NCBI RefSeq assembly: GCF_026341825.1
Contig: NZ_JAPENY010000003.1
Span: forward strand, 2,356,001 to 2,420,000
From: Streptomyces sp. NBC_00620
GTDB lineage: Bacteria; Actinomycetota; Actinomycetes; Streptomycetales; Streptomycetaceae
Direction: 5' to 3'
Length of the DNA stretch: 64,000 nucleotides
A program made the position numbers and the translations under genes. Below the pieces are notes generated by a model. The model was not told the DNA's origin and made no database searches. It worked only from the letters and a program-made list of their open reading frames with translations. Below are positions 25,155-33,780 of this stretch, in pieces (position 1 is the first letter of the stretch; every line of letters starts with the position of its first letter).

Positions 25155-26590
25155 GCGTCCAGCGACGTCATCACGTGCTTGATACGCGTGTAGTCGTCGA
25201 ACCCGTACGCCGAAAGGTCCTTGCCGTAGCCGGACTTCTTGAAGCCGCCGTGCGGCATCTCGGCGACCAGCGGGATGTGGGTGTTGATCCACACGCAGCC
25301 GAAGTCGAGGGACTTCGACAGGCGCATCGCGCGCGAGTGGTCCTTGGTCCACACCGAGGAGGCGAGGGCGTAGTCCACGCCGTTGGCCCACTCGATGGCC
25401 TGCGCCTCGTCCGTGAAGGACTGGACGGTGATGACCGGGCCGAAGACCTCGTTCTGGATAATCTCGTCGTCCTGCTTCAGGCCCGACACGACGGTCGGCG
25501 CGTAGAAGTAGCCGATCTCGCCGACCCGGTGGCCGCCCGCCTCGACCTTGGCGTGGGCGGGGAGCCGCTCGATGAACCCGGAGACCTGCTTGAGCTGGTT
25601 CGGGTTGTTCAGCGGGCCGTACAGCACGTCCTCGTCGTCCGGCTGCCCGGTCTTCGTGTCGGCGGCTGCCTTGGCGAGCGCGGCCACGAACTCGTCGTGG
25701 ATGCCCTCCTGGACGAGCACGCGGGTGGCGGCCGTACAGTCCTGGCCCGCGTTGAAGAAGCCCGCCACCGAGATGTCCTCGACGGCCTTGGCGATGTCGG
25801 TGTCCTCGAAGACGACGACCGGCGCCTTGCCGCCCAGCTCCAGGTGGACCCGCTTGACATCCTTGGACGCCGATTCGGCGACCGAGATACCGGCCCGCAC
25901 GGAACCGGTGATGGAGGCCATCGCCGGAGTCGGGTGCTCCACCATCGCGCGGCCGGTGTCACGGTCCCCGCAGATGACGTTGAAGACGCCCTTGGGGACG
26001 ATGGAGCCGATGATCTCGGCGATCAGGACGGTGGAGGCGGGCGTCGTGTCCGACGGCTTCAGGACGACCGTGTTGCCGGCCGCGAGCGCGGGGGCGAACT
26101 TCCACACCGCCATCATCATCGGGTAGTTCCACGGCGCGACCTGCGCGCAGACACCGATGGGCTCACGGCGCACGATGGAGGTCAGACCCTCCATGTACTC
26201 GCCGGCGCTGCGCCCCTCCAGCATGCGGGCGGCGCCCGCGAAGAAGCGGATCTGGTCGACCATCGGCGGGATTTCCTCGGACCGGGTCAGCCCGATCGGC
26301 TTGCCGGTGTTCTCCACCTCGGCCGCGATCAGCTCCTCGGCCCGCTCCTCGAACGCGTCCGCGATCTTGAGGAGCGCCCGCTGACGCTCGGAGGGGGTCT
26401 GGTCGCGCCAGGCCGGGAAGGCCGCGGCGGCGGCCGCCATCGCGGCGTCCACGTCCGCCTGACCGGACAGCGGCGCCGTCGCGTACGCCTCACCGGTCAC
26501 GGGGTTGACGACCTCGGTGGTCCGCCCGTCGGCGGCGTCCCGGAACTCACCATCGATGTAGTTGCGCAGACGACGCAGCTCGGTGCTCAC
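25151..26590 (-). CDS. Gamma-aminobutyraldehyde dehydrogenase (ALDH family)
   Basis: A 479-residue NAD(P)-dependent aldehyde dehydrogenase. GTG 26590 follows GGAGGG. Motifs: APWNYPMMMAVWKFAPALAAGN (N169-type oxyanion region), VLKPSD for the cofactor, catalytic Glu in LELGGKAP (near 256) and catalytic Cys in FNAGQDCTAAT (near 290). The sequence is closest in pattern to PatD/YdcW-type enzymes that oxidise 4-aminobutanal to GABA. Its neighbours support this: a polyamine-binding protein and a divergent AsnC regulator with a putrescine-type aminotransferase. Betaine or other aldehyde specificity cannot be excluded. Confidence 0.88.
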   Translation of the reverse strand: MSTELRRLRNYIDGEFRDAADGRTTEVVNPVTGEAYATAPLSGQADVDAAMAAAAAAFPAWRDQTPSERQRALLKIADAFEERAEELIAAEVENTGKPIGLTRSEEIPPMVDQIRFFAGAARMLEGRSAGEYMEGLTSIVRREPIGVCAQVAPWNYPMMMAVWKFAPALAAGNTVVLKPSDTTPASTVLIAEIIGSIVPKGVFNVICGDRDTGRAMVEHPTPAMASITGSVRAGISVAESASKDVKRVHLELGGKAPVVVFEDTDIAKAVEDISVAGFFNAGQDCTAATRVLVQEGIHDEFVAALAKAAADTKTGQPDDEDVLYGPLNNPNQLKQVSGFIERLPAHAKVEAGGHRVGEIGYFYAPTVVSGLKQDDEIIQNEVFGPVITVQSFTDEAQAIEWANGVDYALASSVWTKDHSRAMRLSKSLDFGCVWINTHIPLVAEMPHGGFKKSGYGKDLSAYGFDDYTRIKHVMTSLDA

Positions 26591-26787
26591 TGCCGGCCCT
26601 CCAAGTTCAGATGTTCATCGGCTTCAGGTGTCCATTCGCTGAGACACCCACACTAATCCGTGCACCCACGTTTTCAACACCCCTGACGCCGCCAGAACTG
26701 CGAAATCCGCAAGACACGTACCCGTAAACAACGAATTTCATCGCAGCGGCCTTGCGGAACTGTCGAGACGTCGTGCACAGTGAAGCC

Positions 26788-27288
26788 GTGGCCAGTCGAA
26801 GCGCAGACCCCAGGGACTCCCGCGAGTCCAGGAACGGCAGTCCCTCGTTGGACACCGTCTCCCTCGCCATCATCGAGCAGCTCCAGCAGGACGGACGCCG
26901 CCCGTACGCCGCTATCGGCAAGGCCGTCGGCCTCTCCGAGGCGGCCGTGCGCCAGCGCGTTCAGAAGCTCCTCGACCAGGGCGTGATGCAGATCGTCGCC
27001 GTCACGGACCCGCTCACCGTGGGTTTCCGCAGGCAGGCGATGGTGGGCATCAACGTGGAGGGTGATCTGGAGCCTGTGGCCGACGCCCTGACCGCGATGC
27101 CGGAAGTCGAGTACGTGGTGATGACCGCGGGCTCGTTCGACCTCCTCGTAGAAGTCGTCTGCGAGGACGACGACCACCTGCTGGAAGTCATCAACAAACG
27201 CATCCGGGCCCTACCCGGCGTGCGCTCCACCGAGAGCTTCGTTTACCTGAAGCTCAAGAAACAGACCTACATGTGGGGAACCCGATAG
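26788..27288 (+). CDS. Lrp/AsnC-family regulator
   Basis: A 166-residue regulator. GTG 26788 (MASRSADPRD) is preferred; a GTG at 26773 is the alternative. The AsnC HTH spans about 30-75 (LDTVSLAIIEQLQQDGRRPYAAIGKAVGLSEAAVRQRV region), and the RAM ligand domain follows with MVGINVEGDLEPVADAL and EYVVMTAGSFDLLVEVVC. It ends in KQTYMWGTR, directly before the aminotransferase start. It is divergent from the dehydrogenase, so it should control both arms of polyamine breakdown, with an amino acid or amine as effector. Confidence 0.9.
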   Translation: MASRSADPRDSRESRNGSPSLDTVSLAIIEQLQQDGRRPYAAIGKAVGLSEAAVRQRVQKLLDQGVMQIVAVTDPLTVGFRRQAMVGINVEGDLEPVADALTAMPEVEYVVMTAGSFDLLVEVVCEDDDHLLEVINKRIRALPGVRSTESFVYLKLKKQTYMWGTR

Positions 27289-27290
27289 CC

Positions 27291-28655
27291 GTGAGCACCA
27301 AGGACCTCAGCAAGACCGCGTACGACCACCTGTGGATGCACTTCACCCGCATGTCCTCGTACGAGAACGCGCCCGTTCCCACCATCGTGCGTGGTGAGGG
27401 CACCTACATCTACGACGACAAGGGCAAGCGCTACCTCGACGGTCTCGCGGGCCTGTTCGTGGTCCAGGCGGGCCACGGCCGCACGGAACTCGCGGAGACG
27501 GCGTTCAAGCAGGCGCAGCAGCTGGCCTTCTTCCCGATCTGGTCCTACGCCCACCCCAAGGCCGTCGAGCTCGCCGAGCGCCTCGCGCACTACGCGCCCG
27601 GTGACCTGAACAAGGTGTTCTTCTCCACGGGCGGCGGCGAGGCCGTCGAGACCGCGTGGAAGCTGGCGAAGCAGTACCACAAGCTCACCGGCAACCACAC
27701 GAAGTACAAGGTCATCTCGCGCGCGGTCGCCTACCACGGCACCCCGCAGGGCGCCCTGTCCATCACCGGTCTGCCGGCCCTGAAGGCCCCCTTCGAGCCG
27801 CTCGTCCCGGGCGCGCACAAGGTGCCGAACACCAACATCTACCGCGCCTCGATCCACGGCGACGACCCGGTCGCCTTCGGCCGCTGGGCCGCCGACCAGA
27901 TCGAGCAGGAGATCCTCTTCGAGGGCCCGGAGACCGTCGCTGCGGTCTTCCTGGAGCCGGTGCAGAACGCGGGCGGCTGCTTCCCGCCGCCCCCCGGCTA
28001 CTTCCAGCGCGTGCGCGAGATCTGCGACAAGTACGACGTGCTGCTCGTCTCGGACGAGGTCATCTGCGCCTTCGGCCGCCTCGGCACGATGTTCGCCTGT
28101 GACAAGTTCGACTACATCCCGGACATCATCACCTGCGCCAAGGGCATGACCTCGGGCTACTCCCCGATCGGTGCCACCATCGTCTCGGACCGCATCGCCG
28201 AGCCGTTCTACAAGGGTGACAACACCTTCCTGCACGGCTACACCTTCGGCGGCCACCCGGTCTCCGCGGCCGTGGCACTCACCAACCTCGACATCTTCGA
28301 GCGCGAGGGCCTCAACCAGCACGTGCTGGACAACGAGGCGAACTTCCTGCAGACCCTGCAGAAGCTGCACGACCTGCCGATCGTCGGCGACGTCCGCGGC
28401 AACGGCTTCTTCTACGGCATCGAGCTCGTGAAGGACAAGGCCACCAAGGAGACCTTCACGGACGAGGAGTCGGAGCGCGTGCTCTACGGCTTCGTCTCCA
28501 AGAAGCTCTTCGAGTACGGCCTCTACTGCCGCGCCGACGACCGCGGTGACCCGGTCATCCAGCTGTCGCCGCCGCTGATCTCCGACCAGTCGACCTTCGA
28601 CGAGATCGAGGGGATCATCCGTCAGGTGCTGACGGAGGCGTGGACCAAGCTGTAA
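27291..28655 (+). CDS. Class III aminotransferase, putrescine/GABA type
   Basis: A 454-residue PLP enzyme. GTG 27291 is taken, two bases after the AsnC stop; ATG 27273, overlapping that gene, is the alternative. Motifs: FFSTGGGEAVETAWKLAKQYH, the SRAVAYHGTPQGALS stretch that contacts PLP, LLVSDEVICAFGRLG with the cofactor Asp, the Schiff-base Lys in TCAKGMTSGYSP, and YTFGGHPVSAAVAL. This resembles SpuC/putrescine-pyruvate and related omega-aminotransferases, which make 4-aminobutanal for the divergent dehydrogenase. The pair would turn putrescine into GABA. Substrate choice is inferred from context. Confidence 0.88.
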   Translation: MSTKDLSKTAYDHLWMHFTRMSSYENAPVPTIVRGEGTYIYDDKGKRYLDGLAGLFVVQAGHGRTELAETAFKQAQQLAFFPIWSYAHPKAVELAERLAHYAPGDLNKVFFSTGGGEAVETAWKLAKQYHKLTGNHTKYKVISRAVAYHGTPQGALSITGLPALKAPFEPLVPGAHKVPNTNIYRASIHGDDPVAFGRWAADQIEQEILFEGPETVAAVFLEPVQNAGGCFPPPPGYFQRVREICDKYDVLLVSDEVICAFGRLGTMFACDKFDYIPDIITCAKGMTSGYSPIGATIVSDRIAEPFYKGDNTFLHGYTFGGHPVSAAVALTNLDIFEREGLNQHVLDNEANFLQTLQKLHDLPIVGDVRGNGFFYGIELVKDKATKETFTDEESERVLYGFVSKKLFEYGLYCRADDRGDPVIQLSPPLISDQSTFDEIEGIIRQVLTEAWTKL

Positions 28656-28685
28656 ACGCCGCACAACTGATCAGCTGATCAACTT

Positions 28686-28732
28686 CGGCCCCGGTGCCGT
28701 CCGTTCGAGTGAGAAACGGCGGCCCGGGGCCG
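28686..28732 (+). terminator. Terminator after the aminotransferase gene
   Basis: CGGCCCCGG with GCCGTCCGTT (28686-28705) pairs with AACGGCGGCCCGGGGCCG (28715-28732), leaving a short loop. Just before it is the palindrome TGATCAGCTGATCA (28669-28682). Confidence 0.75.
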
Positions 28733-28853
28733 TGTGCTGTCCGGCCTCCCGCCGCCGAATACCTAGCGTGCCCAGTGACCGATCGGCCCTGCCTTCGTTC
28801 CCCCGTCCGGGGGACTTGGCAGCGCAAATCAGATCTGAACCGAGGTGTACGCG

Positions 28854-29591
28854 ATGGTGGCCCCGCCGGACAACGACGTGCTCTGGGCACGCGCCCTGCA
28901 CGTCAAGCACAACGGCTCGCCCGCGCTCAGCGGTGTCTCGCTCGGCGTCCGGGAGGGCGAGATCCTCGCCGTCGGCGGCCCGCGCGGCAGCGGCAAGACG
29001 ACCTTGCTGCGGTGCCTGTCGGGCCAGCTGCTGCCGGAACAGGGCGAGGTCTGGTTCAACAGCACCCCCGTGCACACCATGGGCCCGCTCACCCGCGAAC
29101 GACTGCGCCGCGACCGCTTCGGCTGGATCGACCCGGCGCCGGTCCTCGTCCCCGAGCTGAACGCCTGGGAGAACGCCGCGCTGCCCCTGATGCTCCGCGG
29201 CTGCGGGCGCCGGGCCGCCAAGACCGCCGCCCTGGAGTGGCTGGAACGCCTCGACATCGGCGGCTGCGCCCGCAAGCGCCCGCACGCCCTGCTCCAGGCC
29301 GAGCGCCAGCGCGTCGCCGTCGCCCGGGCGCTCGTCCCCTCGCCCACCGTGCTCTTCGCCGACGAGCCGACCGCCCCGCTGCACCGCGCCGACCGCGCCC
29401 ATGTGCTGCGTACGCTCACGACGGCGGCCCGCTCGCACGGCATCACGGTGGTCCTGGCCACGCACGACGCGGACACTGCGGCGCTCGCCGACCGCACGGT
29501 CTCGCTGCTCGACGGACGGCGCGTGAACACCGTCCATCTGCCCCCGGTCACCGAGACGGAAGGCCGGGCCGCGTGCTCGCTCTCCGTCTAG
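28854..29591 (+). CDS. ABC transporter ATPase with degenerate signature
   Basis: A 245-residue MacB/LolD-like ATPase. ATG 28854 is preferred over GTG 28845 because GAGG sits eight bases before it. Walker A GGPRGSGKTT, Walker B VLFADEP and the H-loop LATHDAD are intact. The Q-loop region reads GWIDPAPVLVPEL without the usual Gln, and the signature reads LLQAERQRVAVARAL instead of LSGGQ. It overlaps the permease gene by 19 bp. The changes suggest slow or one-sided ATP hydrolysis, but Walker motifs indicate it still binds ATP. Substrate unknown. Confidence 0.85.
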   Translation: MVAPPDNDVLWARALHVKHNGSPALSGVSLGVREGEILAVGGPRGSGKTTLLRCLSGQLLPEQGEVWFNSTPVHTMGPLTRERLRRDRFGWIDPAPVLVPELNAWENAALPLMLRGCGRRAAKTAALEWLERLDIGGCARKRPHALLQAERQRVAVARALVPSPTVLFADEPTAPLHRADRAHVLRTLTTAARSHGITVVLATHDADTAALADRTVSLLDGRRVNTVHLPPVTETEGRAACSLSV

Positions 29592-31126
29592 CCCGCGGGG
29601 CCCACCCCCTCGTCCAGCTGCGCCGGCTCCTGGTCACCGCCGCGTCGGCGGGCACCGGCTTCCTGCTGCTGTGCACCCTGGGGTACGCGATGGCGCATCC
29701 GGACGCCTCGGCCGCCTCGGTGCTCCGCCTGACCTGGTGCGTCGCTCCGGTGGCCGCCACGGTGTACTTCGCGGTCGCGGTCGCCCGCACCGACCCCGGC
29801 ACCCGGCCGCGCCCGGGCCTCGCGGCGATCGGACTCGGCCCGGGCCGCCTGATGGCCATCTCGGCGGTCACCACGGCCCTGTCCACCACCCTCGGCTCCA
29901 TGCTCGCCCTGCTCTTCTTCCTCCACCTGCGCGGCGACCTGACGGGGATGCCCTTCGACGGCGCGGCGGCGGAGTTCCTCGCCGCGGACCGGCCCCTCCC
30001 GCTGCCGGCCGCGCTGACCCTGCTGACACTGGTGCCGCTGGCGGCTTCGGTGGCGAGCGCGGTGGTACTGCGTCCGCAGGGTGCGACGGCGGGCCGCGGG
30101 ATCGCGTGGCTCGCCGCGCGCGCCGGCGCGGTGGGCAGCGCCCCGGCACGCGGCGCCAGGCGCACGCCCCGGCACGCGGATGGCGCCCGCGCGACGCTCC
30201 GCGCGCCGGGCGCGACCGGCGCGCACGACAGCTCCAGCGCGGAGGAAGGCGCGGGGGCGTACGAACGCCACGCGAGCGGAGGCGCGTACGACAGCTCCCG
30301 CGCCCCCGGCACCGGAGGCGACTACGACACTCCTCTCGCCCCCGGGACCGTCGCGGCCGCGTTCGAAGACGCCGCCGCCAACGGCGACTTGAGCCCGTAC
30401 GACGGAGACGGCCCGCACGCACCCGAGGTGCCCCACGGCTCCGGTCAATCCGCTCACCTGGGTCACCAGAGCGCCGCGACCCACGACCTGTCCCTCCCCG
30501 AACTCCCTCCCGTCCCGCAGACCGCCCCCGGCGGCCTCCCCTGGGGCGCCGCAGTGCTCGCGGCGGGCCTCGCCGTGGAGACGTACGCAAGCCGTTCGGG
30601 CCCCGCCCCCGGTCTCGCGCTGCCTGGCGGTTTCGCGGGCGGCCCCGTCGGGGTGATGGTCGGCTGGGCGATGACCGCGGTCGGCCTGGCGCTGGCCGGG
30701 CCGGCGATCACGTACGCCTGCGGGCGGCTGCTCCAGGCCGTACGGCCGGGCGCGCTGCGGCTGCTCGCCGGGCGTGTGCTGCAGGCGGAGGCGCGGCGCA
30801 TCGGGCAGCCGCTCGGCGTGGTGTGCGCGGTGGCGTCGGGCGGGTACGCCATGGCGACGCTGTACACGGGCGCGCGCCCCGACTTCGGACCGTTGACCAC
30901 CCTCGGCGTGCTGGTGGTCGCGGGGTGCACCGTCCTGACCCTGGCGACGGCCGCCGTCGAGGCCAGACAGGCGCGCGCGGACACCACGGCGGCACTGCTG
31001 CGGATGGGGGCGCCCGCCACCATGCTCCGGAGCGCCGCAGCCCTGCGCGTCGGCGCGCTGCTCGCCGCGTTCGGCCCGTTGACCTGGGCGGTCACCGAAC
31101 TCGCCGCGCTCCCCCTGGTCCACTGA
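29573..31126 (+). CDS. ABC transporter permease with long polar linker
   Basis: A 517-residue membrane protein. GTG 29573 has GGAAGG upstream and overlaps the ATPase gene. A first half has four TMs (about 20-165). A linker of about 140 residues, rich in Ala, Gly, Ser, Tyr and Asp with repeated YDSS/APGT units, follows. The second half carries four more TMs (about 325-510), in FtsX/MacB-like order. The linker is unusual in size for the family and has repetitive DNA. It works with the preceding ATPase; the cargo is unknown. Confidence 0.8.
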   Translation: MLALRLARGAHPLVQLRRLLVTAASAGTGFLLLCTLGYAMAHPDASAASVLRLTWCVAPVAATVYFAVAVARTDPGTRPRPGLAAIGLGPGRLMAISAVTTALSTTLGSMLALLFFLHLRGDLTGMPFDGAAAEFLAADRPLPLPAALTLLTLVPLAASVASAVVLRPQGATAGRGIAWLAARAGAVGSAPARGARRTPRHADGARATLRAPGATGAHDSSSAEEGAGAYERHASGGAYDSSRAPGTGGDYDTPLAPGTVAAAFEDAAANGDLSPYDGDGPHAPEVPHGSGQSAHLGHQSAATHDLSLPELPPVPQTAPGGLPWGAAVLAAGLAVETYASRSGPAPGLALPGGFAGGPVGVMVGWAMTAVGLALAGPAITYACGRLLQAVRPGALRLLAGRVLQAEARRIGQPLGVVCAVASGGYAMATLYTGARPDFGPLTTLGVLVVAGCTVLTLATAAVEARQARADTTAALLRMGAPATMLRSAAALRVGALLAAFGPLTWAVTELAALPLVH

Positions 31127-31258
31127 ACCTCCGCGGGCCGGTCCACCGACCGCCCGCGGAGAAAAACTTCGCGCCGAGCGATGAGTTCCGCGCGGACCCC
31201 CGGTCTATCCCTGCGAACGACACCGCAGCGCCGTACCGCACCGATGGGAGACCTGGAC

Positions 31259-31666
31259 ATGTACCAGCAGATGATCTTCGTGAACCTCGCCGTGAACGAC
31301 GTCGACACCTCGAAGAAGTTCTTCACGGAGATCGGCTACACGATCAACCCGCAGTTCTCGACCGACGACTGCGCCTGCGTGGTGATCAGCGACACGATCG
31401 TCGCGATGATGCTGAGCAAGCAGCGCTACGCCGACTTCACGAAGAAGCAGATCGCGGACTCCACCAAGACCAGCGAGGTACTGCTGTGTCTGAGCGCCGA
31501 GAGCCGCGAGAAGGTCGACGAGCTCGTCGACGGCGCGATCGCGGCGGGCGGCTCGGCCTCGGGCGAGACCCAGGACCACGGCTTCATGTACGGCCGCGCC
31601 TTCGACGACCCGGACGGCCACACCTGGGAGGTCATGTGGATGGACCCGGCGGCGGTCCAGGGCTGA
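31259..31666 (+). CDS. VOC-family protein (glyoxalase/extradiol fold)
   Basis: A 135-residue protein with paired beta-alpha-beta-beta-beta units: MIFVNLAVNDVDTSKKFFTEIGY, CVVISDTIVAMML, and DDPDGHTWEVMWMD. ATG 31259 is preceded by GGGAG. The Glu in WEVMWM and the His of the second unit are metal-ligand candidates; the first-strand His found in glyoxalases is replaced by Asn (VNLAV), so metal use is uncertain. It stands alone between unrelated genes. Substrate unknown. Confidence 0.85.
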   Translation: MYQQMIFVNLAVNDVDTSKKFFTEIGYTINPQFSTDDCACVVISDTIVAMMLSKQRYADFTKKQIADSTKTSEVLLCLSAESREKVDELVDGAIAAGGSASGETQDHGFMYGRAFDDPDGHTWEVMWMDPAAVQG

Positions 31667-31747
31667 ACCTCGTCACGTCGTACCAGGTCCGGCACGCAGC
31701 ACGGGGGTCTGCGTGCCCGGCGACGGGGCGATGCCTAACATGGCGGC

Positions 31748-32863
31748 GTGCAGCCGACCCCCTTCCACGCTTCCCACGACCGTGAGATCGAGTCCCTCGC
31801 CGAGTTCGACGAGATCGTCTCGAAGCACGGTTCGCTCGCCCAGTTCCGTGTCCAGGCAATCGATCTGACGGACCGTACGACGGAGCTGCTGTCCTTGGAC
31901 ACCGCGGGCGCCGTCTTCCTCGGCTGCGCGATGGACCCCGACGCGGCGGCGAAGGTGCGCGCCGCGGGCGCACTGGTCTTCCCGCCCGTCCCGGGGCTGC
32001 CCTTCGACCCGTACCGGGGCCTGCTCCACTCCCCCGACGAGCTCTTCGAGAGGCTCGACGCGGGCTACGAGGAGACGCCGGACGCCCGCGCGTACGCCTG
32101 GTTCCAGCAGACCAAGGCCGACGGCGACATATTCGCGTCGATGCTGCGCTCGATCCACGACGACTCGGTCTCGGACGCGCTCGACGAACTCCTCGTCGGC
32201 GCGCGGGTGGTGGGCGTGATGGGCGGCCACGCGATGGCGCGCGGCACCCAGGCGTACGAGGGGGCGGCGCGCCTCGGCCGTGAGCTGGCGCGCGCCGGTT
32301 TCACGGTCGCCACCGGCGGCGGCCCCGGCGCCATGGAGGCGGCGAACCTGGGCGCGTACGCGGCCCCCTTCGACGACGGGATGCTCGCCGAGGCCCTCGA
32401 ACTCCTCGCGCGGGCACCGTCGTTCACCCCCTCGATCACCGACTGGGCGCGCGCCGCCTTCGACGTACGCGAGCGCTGGCCCTCCGGTGGCCCCTCGGTC
32501 GGCATCCCCACCTGGTTCTACGGCCATGAGCCGCCGAACGCCTTCGCCGCGCACATCGCCAAGTACTTCGCCAACGCGACCCGCGAGGACGGCCTGCTGG
32601 CCCGCTCGAACGCGGGCGTAGTCTTCCTGCCGGGCGCCGCCGGGACTGTACAGGAGATCTTCGACAACGCGACCCCGAACTACTACGAGTCCCGTGGCGA
32701 ACCGACCCCCATGGTGCTCGTGAACCGCGCCCACTGGACCGAAAAACACCCCACCTGGCCCCTCCTCCAGTCGCTCGCCCGCGAGCGCGCGATGGAGTCC
32801 CGAATCGCCCTTGTTGACCGTATCGAGGAGGCTCCGGACGCCCTCAAACGTCTCGGCGGTTAA
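31748..32863 (+). CDS. LOG-family (lysine-decarboxylase-like) nucleotide-binding protein
   Basis: A 371-residue Rossmann-type protein. VVGVMGGHAMARGTQAYEGA and TGGGPGAMEAANLGAY are the nucleotide-binding motifs of the LOG/TIGR00730 group. The PGGxGTxxE signature is present as LPGAAGTVQEIF, with Ala for one Gly. An N-terminal extension of about 150 residues makes it longer than cytokinin-activating LOG enzymes (about 190). It probably binds or hydrolyses a nucleotide monophosphate. GTG 31748 has no clear ribosome site. Confidence 0.82.
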   Translation: MQPTPFHASHDREIESLAEFDEIVSKHGSLAQFRVQAIDLTDRTTELLSLDTAGAVFLGCAMDPDAAAKVRAAGALVFPPVPGLPFDPYRGLLHSPDELFERLDAGYEETPDARAYAWFQQTKADGDIFASMLRSIHDDSVSDALDELLVGARVVGVMGGHAMARGTQAYEGAARLGRELARAGFTVATGGGPGAMEAANLGAYAAPFDDGMLAEALELLARAPSFTPSITDWARAAFDVRERWPSGGPSVGIPTWFYGHEPPNAFAAHIAKYFANATREDGLLARSNAGVVFLPGAAGTVQEIFDNATPNYYESRGEPTPMVLVNRAHWTEKHPTWPLLQSLARERAMESRIALVDRIEEAPDALKRLGG

Positions 32864-32901
32864 CGACAAGGTAAAGGCAACGCCTTGGCAGGGCATATGC
32901 A

Positions 32902-32929
32902 TTGACAGCACTTAGCTGGCGCTTATAAA
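32902..32929 (+). promoter_or_regulatory. Sigma70-like promoter for the LAETG protein
   Basis: TTGACA (32902-32907), 16 bp, then TATAAA (32924-32929). Both boxes are near-consensus, which is rare in this GC-rich sequence. The start of transcription would be about 32,936, leaving an 85-base leader before GTG 33021. It predicts strong vegetative expression. Confidence 0.65.
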
Positions 32930-33020
32930 CCAGTGAGGCTACTGGGGGCGAAGTTGTCGCAGCAGAACAACAGAACGCCCCTCTAACCCCCCGCAGTTGC
33001 GCATCCCGTGAAGGGCAATC

Positions 33021-33704
33021 GTGTCCATATCTCGCCGTACCGCACGTTCTGTGCGAATCCTCGGTGTTGCTTCAGCGACGGCCGCGCTCGCGCTCGGTGT
33101 CGCCGGCAACGCAATGGCCTGCAACATTAAGGACTTCTCCGCCGTCGCCGAGTGCGACGACAACGGGAAGGGCATCATCACCGTCACCGACGTGGACCCC
33201 TCGGGCGTCAAGGCCACCGTGTCGGTCTACCTCGAGTCGAACGGCGCCGACGCGAAGCTCGTCGGCGAGGAGACGGTGGTCGGCACCCGCGAGGGCGCCA
33301 CCGTCTCGTTCTCGGAGGACTGGCTCCCCAAGGCCGAGTACCGCGTCCACATCAAGGCCGCGAACAACTCTGTCGACGAGGACATCGAGCCGAACCTGGT
33401 CGCGCCGGCCGAGGCCTGCACGACCACGGAGACTCCTCCGGCCTCGGAGACCCCGGAGCCGTCGGACACGCCTTCCCCGTCCGACGAGCCCTCGGACTCG
33501 GCGACCCCGTCGCCCGCCGAGAGCACCACCCCCGCGACGACGGGCAGCAACGCCCCGTCCCCCGCGGCCGGTGAGTCCAACCTCGCCGAGACCGGTGCGA
33601 ACTCCAACACCCCGGTGATCGCCGGCGTCGCCGGTGCGTTCGTCCTGGTCGGCGGCGGAGCGGTGTTCTTCGGTATGCGCCGCCGTGGCGCCACGAAGGC
33701 CTGA
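33021..33704 (+). CDS. LAETG-anchored surface protein
   Basis: A 227-residue exported protein with signal peptide (1-33, ending AMA), an N-terminal beta-rich domain (34-134) with one Cys pair (Cys34-Ile-Lys, later EACTTT), a Pro/Ser/Thr/Glu-rich wall spacer (135-187) and a sorting signal: LAETG (188-192), hydrophobic stretch, RRRGATKA. LAXTG is the motif of Streptomyces class E sortases, so a different enzyme from the class F-like one at 421-1050 should anchor it. GTG 33021 follows GAAGGG. The domain is not recognised. Confidence 0.88.
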   Translation: MSISRRTARSVRILGVASATAALALGVAGNAMACNIKDFSAVAECDDNGKGIITVTDVDPSGVKATVSVYLESNGADAKLVGEETVVGTREGATVSFSEDWLPKAEYRVHIKAANNSVDEDIEPNLVAPAEACTTTETPPASETPEPSDTPSPSDEPSDSATPSPAESTTPATTGSNAPSPAAGESNLAETGANSNTPVIAGVAGAFVLVGGGAVFFGMRRRGATKA

Positions 33705-33721
33705 TCCGTACACCGTACGAA

Positions 33722-33760
33722 CGTGTGGCCCGTCCCCTCTCGGAGGGGGCGGGCCACACG
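33722..33760. terminator. Bidirectional terminator
   Basis: CGTGTGGCCCGTCCCCTC, a three-base loop, then GAGGGGGCGGGCCACACG: an 18-bp stem with one G-T pair. It lies between the convergent LAETG-protein and DinB-like genes. Confidence 0.9.
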
Positions 33761-33780
33761 CGTGCCGGGCGGGTGAGCGG

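Noticed and set aside
25151..26656. 517-codon plus-strand frame over the aldehyde dehydrogenase
   Set aside because: It is the antisense of the ALDH gene and is rich in Arg, Gly and His without motifs.
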